DNA from: Oscheius tipulae
Lineage: Eukaryota; Nematoda; Chromadorea; Rhabditida; Rhabditidae
Direction of reading: 5' to 3'
Length of the DNA: 64,000 nt
NCBI GenBank assembly: GCA_037178975.1
Contig: JASJZH010000003.1
Coordinates: forward strand, 5,270,001-5,334,000
Numbering within the stretch: position 1 is the stretch's first letter; each line of letters starts with the position of its first letter. A program made the translations under genes and the position numbers. The notes under the pieces are model-generated. The model was given only the letters and a program-made list of their open reading frames with translations. It had not been told where the DNA came from and ran no database searches. Positions 23,418 to 33,800 of the stretch are shown piece after piece.

Positions 23418-23961
23418 TTAGAAGCCAGGTCCTTCGCGAAGAGTGATGTCCTGAAGTGCGTCGTGGTCCATTTCGAATTCGGCCTTCTCCAAAAAACTCG
23501 TCTCAACGTCTCCGAAGTCTTCCTCACGAAGATCCCTGAACAAATCCGACGTCTTCAGGTCTTCGTCACTTGTGTCGTTTTCCTCCTCACTGAGTTTCGT
23601 TTCCTGTTCCTCCAGTCCGTCCGCCAGCTGTTCCTCTGTCATGAATTCTTTCTTCTCCTCCGCTATCGTGACGAAGGAATGAATGTCATGGTAGACAATG
23701 AGCATCCAGAGGAAGAGTTTCTCGCGCGAATTGCCCAACTGAAGAGGATATTGACGAGAGACGAACAGGTAGGCGGTGAGAAGAAGCACCGAGGCTAGAT
23801 AGACGTGGAAGAGCAGATAGAAGGCGAAACATTCGAATGGAAGTTGGAGGCTGTCCGGCAGAAGAAATTTCTGAAGACGAGTTCATTTAGAAAGGAACAA
23901 AACTAACGACTGAACTGAGGGCGAAAAGCAAGGACTCTTCGAGCCCGTTTTGCTCGTACAT
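23418..23961 (-). CDS. Small membrane protein with acidic tail, family unknown
   Basis: Two exons (about 23890-23961 and 23418-23851), about 165 residues, starting MYEQNGLEESLLFALSS. After the splice come two likely membrane helices, FECFAFYLLFHVYLASVLLL (about residues 30-60) and LFLWMLIVYHDIHSF, then a strongly acidic, Glu/Asp-rich C-terminal 80 residues ending LREGPGF. I do not recognise the family. The SH2 gene ends 145 nt upstream on the same strand, so the two could be co-transcribed. No clean acceptor sits right before the ATG. Confidence 0.6.
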
Positions 23962-24106
23962 GACTCTTGTTGTGTTATGAAGTCTTATTCTCCTCCGAAA
24001 GCTATATTTATATGAATATATTGGAAATATTAGTGCGATTGTTCTAGTATTCTACTCGAAAGGAACAAGAGAATGCATACAGATTGATTTATTTTCCGTT
24101 GTTTCT

Positions 24107-24469
24107 CTAGATCTGGAGGTCGCCTTCGTTTTCATTCGGCAGAAGAGTAATCCGTCCAGCAGAGATGTCGAGGCAACGGTAGATGGAGTAGTGTGTGATG
24201 AAGTGTTCAACTGACGAAAAAGAACGACCGGAAGAGTCCTCAGCCATCCACCAGTTGTTCTTCTTCTTCCGGATACGGTAGCGACTGACTTGGCCAGTCT
24301 CGTCCTTGTATCCCAGATGCAGTCTGACGACGAGCTGATCATTCTCTTCCAGCAGGTAGAACAGACAGATTTCGTCTATTGTTAGCGATTCTGCGAGCTG
24401 TTCTCTCGTCAACGAGTCTCGCCAATAATGGAATGTTTGACTGTCAGGAGACAGTCCACTCGGATCCAT
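24107..24469 (-). CDS. SH2-domain-only protein lacking the pTyr-binding arginine
   Basis: Single exon from MDPSGLSPDSQTFHYWRDSL, 120 residues, essentially one SH2 domain. HYWRDSLTREQLAESL matches the conserved start (W-x-x-x-x-x-R-x-x-A/L), VSRYRIRKKKNNWWM the central strands, and SFSSVEHFITHYSIYR the FSSL-x-x-L-x-x-H/Y-Y helix region. Where F-L-V-R is expected the protein reads F-Y-L-L-E, so the Arg that contacts phosphotyrosine is Glu. Binding would have to be phospho-independent or lost. An open frame further upstream (to 24660) reads differently and is not joined convincingly, so the N-terminus may be incomplete. A poly(A) signal (minus) lies at 24088-24093. Confidence 0.6.
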   Translation of the reverse strand: MDPSGLSPDSQTFHYWRDSLTREQLAESLTIDEICLFYLLEENDQLVVRLHLGYKDETGQVSRYRIRKKKNNWWMAEDSSGRSFSSVEHFITHYSIYRCLDISAGRITLLPNENEGDLQI

Positions 24470-25249
24470 CGTCTCTTGTTCTCTTGCGCTTCTCGTACTC
24501 GGTCAGAGAGTGATATCCAGTCTGCGCACGGTCCGAATTGTCCGCATTCAGACGTCGATTCCCCAAGTCGACCAGAATAAGACTTCTTCAGAGTGTAGGA
24601 GGGCGGAGTTCTGCTCCTGATGAAATCTACTTGGAGTAGGACAACCACAAGGACTGACATCTATCACTGGATGGACGAGTCGAATGTGAACTCGTCAAAA
24701 GATAAATCATGACATGTCAGATGTTCAACGATTAGACTGTTATTGACAGCAAAGGAGCTTCAAGGAGGCTTTTAGACCAATTACAGTGCGGACCTGTCCA
24801 GCAACATAATTGATCTCTTTTTCCGCACAGCTCCATTAGAGTCTCCTCTTTCCCTTCCACCTCCTTTTGTGCCTAAAATGTTGCCGCAAGCTGGGCAATT
24901 CACACCTTTCCGCTACTTTCTCCCAAGGGCATACTTCCAGTTCTCTGGACCACGTCTGTACTTTCCTTTCTCCTCTTTTTCAATTTCGTCTTGGGTTTAG
25001 TCATAAGAGAGACGATCAGTCAACAGTCTGGATAATTACTCTCTGCGGGAGGCGGTGGTTGCAATTCATTCCGCGACCCCAAATTTTCAAGAACTACCTG
25101 ATCTGTGACGGGATTTCCGTTTTATTCCATTCATCTCATAACATTTTGCTTGTCATTTCGAAGAGTGATCTGAGAGTGAGAGACATTATTTGTCCGTTCT
25201 CAGTTAAAACAAAGAAATACGCTTAGAAAGAGAGATTGAACAAAACTTT
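24470..25249. other. Intergenic, upstream of SH2 gene
   Basis: A minus-strand frame at 24409-24660 could be a missed 5' exon of the SH2 gene. A plus frame at 24867-25226 is unconserved. Otherwise I see nothing up to the foldback element. Likewise 25690-25929 holds only the promoter side of the ZP gene. Confidence 0.4.
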
Positions 25250-25689
25250 GGTAGTAGTTAAACAGGCGCCCCGGTTCGATTTTACGCGAAATTGCGTACG
25301 ACGTACGCAAAACTACGGCTTGGCTCGAATTAATTTTTTTTTCGTTTTTCGTCGTTTTACCCATTTCTCGGCTTTTTTTTTTACATTTTCTGTCTGTTTA
25401 TAGTGTTGTTCGACTTCTTTCAACGTACCGCACCTTGGAATCAACAAAAAACTATCATTTGATGAAAATATTGCCTAAAAAAGGGAAATCTCTAATAAAA
25501 CTTCGGTGCGGTACGTTGAAAGAAGTCGAACAACACTATAAACAGACAGAAAATGTAAAAAAAAAAGCCGAGAAATGGGTAAAACGACGAAAAACGAAAA
25601 AAAAAATAATTCGAGCCAAGCCGTAGTTTTGCGTACGTCGTACGCAATTTCGCGTAAAATCGAACCGGGGCGCCTGTTTAACTACTACC
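25250..25689. mobile_element. Foldback/MITE-like element with 185-bp terminal inverted repeats
   Basis: Arms 25250-25434 and 25505-25689 are reverse complements over 185 bp with one mismatch that I could find, and flank a 70-bp AT-rich loop. The ends are GGTAGTAG...CTACTACC. Directly outside, AAAACTTT occurs at 25242-25249 and 25690-25697, an 8-bp target site duplication. There is no transposase, so it is non-autonomous. An 8-bp duplication suggests hAT or a related superfamily, but the arms are long for that and the ends do not match a family I can name. Near-identical arms imply a recent insertion. The transcript would fold into a long hairpin. Confidence 0.9.
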
Positions 25690-25929
25690 AAAACTTTAGC
25701 TCGGAACAAATTAATTATGCGATTTTACCACTTTCACAAAGATGTACTCTTCCTTCGCGTTGTCTCTCGAGCCTTGACCCTCGGCGTGGATTTTTATAAT
25801 ATCGGCTAATCCCGGCTGAGTTTGGCTGAATGGGGGTCGGTGGCAAGGTCGAGCCTCTAATTACCATGGTCGTGTCATTCTTCCCATTTCCACTTGAGAC
25901 GCTTCTTCTCGCCCAAGGGATTCTTTCAG

Positions 25930-27340
25930 ATGATTCCGTCTACCCGAGTGCTTTCAGTCTTCCTCATATGGCTCAATACAGTAGGTCGATTCGTATCCGC
26001 GAATTACGAACTTTTTTTTATTAAAGAAAATACTCACTGCTAGCCTCCTGCAAGATCGTTCAGTCGCCTGTACCTCGACTTCGATGGATGTTTCTCTCAC
26101 ATTCGCAACTCCATTTATCGGTGGTATTTTCACGGAAAAGGGATTCACAAATCCTCGATGTCGATGGAAAGGGACGGGAGAGAGCAGAATGGTCATTTCT
26201 GTCGGCATTCACAATGAGACGGATTGTGGAGTCAAGATGAACGAGGTAATTTGAAAATTTAAATTGAAGAAAGTTCTCTAGACGGCCGGAGAGTTCACAG
26301 TCAAGTTGATAATCAGTCCTGTGGAAGGACTGATAGTCGATGGGTTCCAAGCGATCAATGCCCGTTGTATCTACAGTACTCAAGACATCACTCTGACTCT
26401 TCCACCAGGGCCTAATGGCAATGCACTACAGATTCAGTAAATTGGATGGAAACAGTAGTGATCGATTCGATTCAGAAGTGCCAAAGCTGAAACGGGAGTT
26501 GTGACTGGGACCGGAGGAGCTCCAACGATGGTGATGCAGATCCTGGACGGGCATGGTATCGAGGGAAAACCTATTGCACGAGCTGCTGTTGGACAACGGA
26601 TTACTCTCGACTTGTTACTGAAGAACACGGCAATTTACGACTTTTACGTTCATTCTTGCTACGCTCATGACGGATCGAACACTCCAGATGCCTCTGTTAA
26701 TATCATCGATCACAATGGCTGTGGTATTCGACTTTCAAGGGCGGTCGATGTGCCTGTACTCTCGACTGAACCTGTGAATAAAGGCCCAAAACACGTCTAT
26801 CTTCATATGTAGGTTTAAACTTGTTCAAAACAAGTAAGAAGAGTTCAGGTACGGATTCCAGTTCACCTCTTCTCAGTTCGTTCATTTCGAGTGTCAAGTC
26901 AAGCCCTGTGTCAACTCTTGTAGGAGACAGGTAAACTCACAATTTGATCGAAAAACTTTATCTTTTGAGCAATGTGAACCCGACGGAGCGGAAAAAGTTC
27001 CTCTGATACCCGCTCTCAGATTGAGAAGAGAGCAGCGAGTATCGGAAGGCAACTTGTCCACATTGAAACTACAGACAGTCCTGCAAATTGAGACGCAACA
27101 AGTTCAAAAGGCAGCTCTAGGTTGGCTCATTTGATTCTGTCCAAAATAAAAACCATTTCAGTTTCATCTTCTCCTGCAGAGCAGTGTCTTGCTCTGTCGA
27201 CTGTCCTACCTCTTGCCTTATTGATGGCTGCAGCCTTGCTGGCAACAGCATGCCTTGTCTGTATTCTCTGTGCCCCACGAAAAAGAGCCACTGCCCAACC
27301 GGAAAACCCGTACAGTGTGGCCCAAGTATTCAACGAGTAA
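25930..27340 (+). CDS. Zona pellucida (ZP)-domain cuticlin-like protein
   Basis: Seven or so exons, about 375 residues. The ATG directly follows TTCTTTCAG, a likely trans-splice site, and opens a signal peptide, MIPSTRVLSVFLIWLNT. The ZP-N region includes TSMDVSLTFATPFIGGIFTE and later cysteines, and the ZP-C region runs to FVHFECQVKPCVNSCRRQ. The propeptide contains a furin-type site, LRLRRE (about 27022-27042), followed by a single membrane helix (LALLMAAALLATACLVCIL) and a short cytoplasmic tail ending at 27340. This is the standard cuticlin layout: secretion, cleavage and polymerisation in the cuticle. It is convergent with the ankyrin-SOCS gene, with 169 nt between stops. Confidence 0.9.
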
Positions 27341-27509
27341 ATGATCTCAAACAGTTTTTCCACAAATATACAGTAAAAGTAGAGCAATGAGGTGAGAGCA
27401 TCTACCAGCAGGTTGGACTACCCATAGTAACTATTTACAGTTTTGTACAAAAAGGATAAGTGTGACAATGATAGCACCCGAGAGGATACGTGAAAGCGAA
27501 GGGTTGTGA

Positions 27510-30236
27510 TCAGCAGGTAAGACCCAAAATATACAGTTTGAGATAGGTAGGAAGTGGGAGAGAATGTACATTGGAGGGAGTGAAAGGTATTAGAGTTGTA
27601 CGAAGTCGAAGACGGCAGAGCTGTTGAAGACTGGATGGATTGCGGGCCCTGCCCAGAATATCTCCCTTCAAGATTTGAGGGAGAGGAAGACGGTCGATTG
27701 CCATTGTGTCGAACTCCTCTGCCAGACTCAAAAGACTCTCCAGAACTTCGGGAGTCTCGCGGGTAGCTGTCAGACGAAGAACATTTCTCAATTGACCACG
27801 ACGGTCATTAATAGGAGCCCTCATAATAACACGCGCTCCGTAAGCTAGAAACAATGCCACGATTTGAGGGTCCACCTAAAGTGTGTTGGTTTTGAGTTCA
27901 CAAGAAACATCGAACCTTGTCAGTGGATTTGAAATATTCGACGAAGGGACTTTTCAACGAGGCCCCGTCCGGATAGACATGTTGCATGTTGACGTCAGCT
28001 CCGTTCTCAAGAAGAGTACGTACGACCTCGCGTTTGTTGGCCAGAGCTGAACCAATTCTATAAGGCAAGCAGATCAAATAAACTTACTGGAACAGGCAGC
28101 CAGATGAAGAGCCGAGCCGATAGCAGAATGGACGGCGTTAATGTTGACACCGGCTTCCAGCAAGACCTTGATCATTTCGGGATCATCCTTCAAGACAGCC
28201 ATGTCGAGAGGAGACGGCTTATCGAATTCCTTGTCCATGTTGACTCTTGCTCCGTTCTCGATCAAAAACTTGACCAATTGGATACTTCCAGAGAGACAGG
28301 CGTAGTGCAGAGCTGTTCTTTTGTCTTGTCTGTCGTCAGCATGAGTATTCACATCGGCTCCGTATTTGATGAGCAACTTGATCGCGTCGATACCGTTGTT
28401 CTTGAAGCGACATGCTCTCATCATTGGGGTGAGTCCTTTTCGATCGAAAACGTTCGGATTCGCACCATAAGACAGCAGCAGTTCAATAAAGTTGACATCG
28501 AGTGCACTGACATGGGTAATCTCGGGTCCATCGAAGTAGACTGAATTAGGGGATGCTCCCTTCTCCAGAAGTAGGCGCGCACATTCGTAGTGGCCATTCT
28601 GAATAGTCGGATAGTTCATGGGTACGAAGAAATAGTTACCTGGATGGCAAGACGAAGTGGCTCATCAACCGTCTCTCTGCTCGGATAGCGAGTTCCGGAA
28701 TCTGGGATCTTCGGAACTTCGTACTGACGAACCGTCTCCATGTACTGAAACATGTTGGACACTGACTGACTTTTAATGTTTATCTAGGAGGGATACCACA
28801 TCATCCCGAAAAACACAATCACAAGACTTGCTCTCAAGTCAGACAACTTTTGTTGTTTTCATGTTGTGTGAATTCCTGAAAGGACGCACTTCGCTATGAG
28901 GGGCAGGCGCACATTTCCCGTCAATAGTCGAACTTTCGGAACTTTTGTGAAATTTCTAGGATCGCCACAGTTAGGGTAACACTCATGGTTAACACAGGTT
29001 CCATAACTAAAACTCACTGCCTCGTTCGGTTGATCCTAGAGATTTTATTGATACTTTATACTCTATGTACTTTTATTAGACTCAAAGGTTTCCCGCATGA
29101 GCGACATTGTTTCTTTTAGTACCAATGAGTATTTGAACAACTCTACTCACTTCGAGAAGAAGCTTGATCATCCTGTAGTATCCGTGTTCGGCACAGAGAT
29201 GCAGAGCAGAACAACCAACTTCATCCACAGCATCCACCTAAACGGGGGTTTATTTCTATATTTTGCCTTCTCTCACCTGAGCTCCTTTGGCAAGAAGAAG
29301 TTTGGCAGCGGCGAAGTAGTTGATGAAACAGGCGTAGTGGAGAGGTGTGAGTCCGTGAACTACCGGTTGGTTCGGCTAAACATTATTTTTTGAACATTTT
29401 CCAGAGAAAAGACTGAACCTGAGCACCAGTAATGAGCAGCGTTCGAATTTCGTCAATCGATGCATAGTTGGATATTTTGTCCGCTAATTGTCGCTGAAAA
29501 CTGTTGTTTTGAACTGAACGGCGTGTTCGAGTGTTTTGAGCTGGGCCTCCGGTCACAAACACTCTTGTTGGCGGCACGACACGGATACAATAACAACTGA
29601 GAGTCAAGAGGGACGGTATCCGCGCCCAATTAGTCACACTTTTTCCAAATGACTCGTTATCATTTTCACAAGGAGATTGCTCGGTGTCACTAGAACTGGA
29701 CTCGTTAAGAGGAGAGAACGAGAAACAGAGTTGGGAAGCGTTCAGTCGATCAAGAATAAAGAAGAACCGACTCATAGTCAGGACCTTTCATAAGAACCCT
29801 ATGACTCAGCGATTCTTGAACTTCAGCTTCATCTCTCCACATGACTCTCTGACAAAATGTGAGATCAGCTGTTTGTGCGCACGTATTTACCAACCTTTTG
29901 ACAAGTACCACCGTCTAGAGACTGGATCAAAACAGAACGATCGTGGATTCTGGTCAACAGGGATATTTTGGAGGGAGATTGGTCGGAACAGCATGTGGGG
30001 CTCAGGATCTGGTAAATATCAACAAGCAACAAAATATAGGAGCTCTTTTGAGTTAGTTGGATGATGCAAATGTTATTCTGAGCGCCTTTATTGTGTAACC
30101 ATAAATGAGTATCTTGATGACCTAATCGGGGAAAGAAAACACCAATGAATCTCGAAAACACTGATGAATCTCGAGAACTGACCTGTAGTTGCCGCTGCTG
30201 CTCCTCGGAGAAGGCCGGATCGTGGGCTAGTAACAT
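27510..30236 (-). CDS. Ankyrin repeat and SOCS box protein (ASB type)
   Basis: First exon MLLAHDPAFSEEQQRQLQ, 19 nt after a CTTTCAG acceptor-like site. It joins across a large intron (about 29497-30181) to RQLADKISNYASIDEIRTLL, then ankyrin repeats: GLTPLHYACFINYFAAAKLL, SALHLCAEHGYYRMIKLLLE, NGHYECARLLLEKGASPNSV, TALHYACLSGSIQLVKFLIE and further units, about eight in all. The C-terminus has a SOCS box, SSLQQLCRLRLRTTL followed by LPLPTYLKLYIL, which recruits Elongin B/C and Cullin-5. It is therefore probably a substrate adaptor of a ubiquitin ligase; the substrate is unknown. An alternative ATG at 29773-29775 opens a different N-terminal exon on this strand. Another large intron is at about 28751-29153. 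Confidence 0.85.
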
Positions 30237-30553
30237 TTTGTACAGAAAGAGTTGTCTGAAAGAAAGAAGATGAATCGTGGTCATTGGGTAAGAGTGAGAG
30301 GAGAGACCGAGCTCGGGAACGGGAGCACTGGTGTCTGTCTGTGCGAGAGGCGGGAGATCACATGAGTTGACCACCGCGCGAGGACTCGAAAATACAGCTG
30401 CTAGCCAGCTGATCCTATTTTCCGACCTGTGATCTCATCCGAGTGCTCCGAAATGGAACGGGTGCGAAGTGTCTGCTGTCACGGCCCGGGCGGTCAGAAA
30501 ACGAATCAAGCCAAATAGGGAACAGCAGCTTCATTTTGGAATTGCTATCCTAC

Positions 30554-30750
30554 CTTTGAGCAAGTATTCTGATGAATCGAATCGCGGATCATCTTTAATG
30601 GTCGCAAAGACTTTGGATTCAGGAGATGTTCTTTGAGCTGCCCTTTTCTATTCTCGCAAACAGCTGCTGTCAGTTTCGTTATGGACAAGAGATCCCGAGA
30701 AGAATCAAAAGACAGGTGACATGCTCGTGGTAGCAGTAGAGGCGACAAGT
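30554..30750 (-). other. Exon-like segment of unknown gene
   Basis: This stretch between genes is open on the minus strand and bounded by TATTCCAG (acceptor) and AAG|GTAGGA (donor). It encodes LSPLLLPRACHLSFDSSRDL through SIHQNTCSK, about 65 residues. It could be an alternative upstream exon of the ankyrin-SOCS gene or a leftover, but I could not join it in frame. The rest of 30237-30877 shows nothing else. Confidence 0.3.
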
Positions 30751-30877
30751 CTGGAATAATATTGTGTGCATTCCAAGAGATCGCTTTATTGTTTGAAATG
30801 TTACAAGATAATCACGGAAAAAAAGATCAGTCGGTTAGTTTTACACGCGGTATGGTTAAAACGGGGGACATTCTGTC

Positions 30878-33800
30878 CTATTCGGAGTCGCTGTCAATGT
30901 GACGTTTACTCTTCTTGGTTTTAGGACCTTCAAAGTCGGAATCCTCATCCTCGTCGACGATGTAATTTGTCTTGGCTCTGACTCGACCACTGGCGGCACG
31001 AGGTTTTGGTGGAGAGTCCTCACGAACATCGTCATCTTCGCTGTCGAAAGAAGCATCGCTCTCCACTCCTCTAGTCTAAGCCGTTTGTTGATGCTGGAAG
31101 AACAGAATACATACCTTCTTCTTATCAAAGAAATCCGTCATTTTTGTGACCGGCTTGGTGGCAGTTTTTGCGGCCGGTTTCTTCGCAATGTCGTTCTAAA
31201 AGACTTTTGTCAAAAATAGAAGACAAACATACATCTTTCGGCGGCATTCCTTCACCATCAGACTCGATGTTGTACTTGTTCTTCGGCTTGGCAGAAGACA
31301 TCTTGGGCTTGTCATCAGTAACCTGTGAACAAATGTTATAAAAAATCAGGGTAAAGGTGTACCTTGGGGGGCTTGGACTTTGGAGCAGCCTTGGAAGGAG
31401 GATCCACGTTCGAGTTCGACGAATCGAGCATAACGACGTCGTCAGAATCGTGTATAATCCTTTTCGAGCGACCCTTCGGCTTAGGCATGGTCTCTTCCTC
31501 CTCATCATTATCATAAATTTCGGACAAGTCGGTTCCAAGCTCAGGCATCTCCTCGTCTGAGTCATCTGAGATCCACTCTTCAGTAGCTTTATCGCTCGTT
31601 TTCTGCAACATCAACACATGGAAATAATGAAAGTATGTTACCGGGCTGAGGAACTTCTTGATAGTAGGCTGCTTGGCCTCTGCCGGCTTCGGTTCCTTCT
31701 TGGCCTTGGTTCCCTTGTTGGAGATCTTGACATACTTGTCCTTGGTTGCCTTATCAATGACTGGCTCGACCAAAACGCCATCCTTGGACGGAAGAACCTC
31801 AAGTGCCAATCCCTTGTTCTTCTTTCCTTTCAGTCCCTCGGCCGCCTTCTTTTTTAACGCCGAAGCTTGCTCGGCCCTGTTTTGAGATGTTATAAGACTG
31901 ATTTGACATGCTCTTACCTCTCGAATTCTTCGCGTTTTTCCATCTCAACGAGAAATGTTTCGATGTCCTCATTCCAGAGATCGGACCAGGTCTTCTTCTC
32001 AAGAATCTTGAGTTCCTTGAGCTTGTCTTCGCTTTCCTGAACGTCAAATATTATGCTGCAAATGAACGAAAATAACCTTCAACATCTTGTTTTTCTCTTC
32101 CTCCGAGAGTTTGATGAGAGCCATGCCTACTAGATAATCGTAGTCTGACATCTTTTTCTCGACTTCGACCTCTTTCTTGTCTTCAGTCTTCTTTTCAGCT
32201 TCTTCATCTTCCTCATCGAGGTTCTCTTCCTCTTCCTCGCCGTACAGCTCTGCCATTTTTTTCTTCTGCTCATCCTTCCATTTCTTGACAGGATCTGGGT
32301 CGAACTTGTGCTTGATCAGTTGCTCAATGATGTTGGCCTTTTTCTTGTTCTCCATGACGATTTCGCCGTTGATTTTGGCAAGAATGAATCGAGCCTGGAA
32401 AAGGGAAATTAGACAGAATTCAGATGAAATAACCTGATTGGACAGTCTGTTGCTCTGAGCACGGAGCATGCCTTCCAGGAAAGCTTTACGTTCGATGTAT
32501 TTCTGCTTTCGGGTTCCGAAGAACTCGTGACAAACTTCTTCCGGGGTATTAAACTTGCGCAAGCAGCCAGCAGCATCAAAGAGCACCATAGAGGTCGTGT
32601 TGATGACAGTCTGCAACTTCAGCTCTTTGTGGAGTCCTTTACGTTCCAGGTCACGCAGCTTTCCAGGAGCAAACTTTACCACGAACCGGACAGTCGTGTC
32701 AGTATGATATTCTTTAAAATCTCTGAAAAAGGGTCATTTTAGACAAATTAATGAAGATTACGCGATCAGAGCAGGCTTCTTCTCGACCTTTTCTCCGTCC
32801 TTGTTCTTCCCTCCACCAGATTCTTCCATCAATGGTTCCAGAACAGTCTCCTTGTAGTGTTGAGTCCAGGTTTTGACAGGGAGCTCAGTGATCTCGATAG
32901 TGTCGTCGTCCAGGATAGATACTACGCCGTTGCACATGAAGCGCGAAGGATCCAGCTGTTCAATCTTTCCACGGTATCCTTTGTACCAAGGAGCCTAAAA
33001 AAATCTCAGAGATGAATTACATATAAGCATACCAATGCCTTAATTTCGTCCCCACGAATCAGACGTTGAATGTTCTCGGCAAGTTCTCTAGGATTGTAGT
33101 TAGGAACGTTGGTGGACCAGCCGGTTCCGATGCCGCTTGCTCCATTGACAAGAATCAGTGGGATAATCGGACAGTACCACTCGGGTTCGATACGTTGATT
33201 GTCTTCGAAGAGGAAACGAAGAACGTTGTCATCGTCTACGGGATAAAGGTGTCGAGAAAGTGGACTGAGTTTTGTGAAGATGTAACGAGGACTGGCGCTG
33301 TCTTTGCCTCCTTGCAGACGAGTACCGAATTGACCGATCGGCAGAAGAAGGTTGATGTTGTTTGAGCCAATGAAGTCCTGAAAAGGAATTTCAGTAAATG
33401 ATCAAGAAAGGAACTTACATGAGCAAGGTTGACTATAGTGCTCATGAGGGAAGCTTCACCGTGGTGGTAGGCTGAGAGCTCTCCGACGGCTCCAGCAAGC
33501 TGCGCTACCTTTACTTCACGTTTGTCGGCACGCTTGAAGCACGAGAACATTACCTGAAACATGGTAAATTGTTCATACTTTCAGAAAGAGAAAACCTTTC
33601 TCTGACCAGGCTTGAATCCATCCACAAGACTGGGAATAGAGCGTTCGTTGTCAGTGTTGGAGAAAAGAACAAGCTCCTTATTGATGAATTCGTTGAATGT
33701 TACGGCTCGAGTGTTTTTGTTGTAAAGATATTCCTCTTCAAGTCCAGCAGCACGACGTTGTTTCTTCTCGTCCATCCATTTAGTGAGCCAGTCCTTACGC

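Noticed and set aside
25435-25626. 63-codon ORF MESTKNYHLMKILPKK inside the foldback element
   Set aside because: It spans the loop and one arm, is Lys-rich because of the A tract, and resembles no transposase.
28957-29043. Inverted repeat CTAGGATC...GATCCTAG in an ankyrin-SOCS intron
   Set aside because: Arms are only 8-10 bp, with no target duplication; likely chance.
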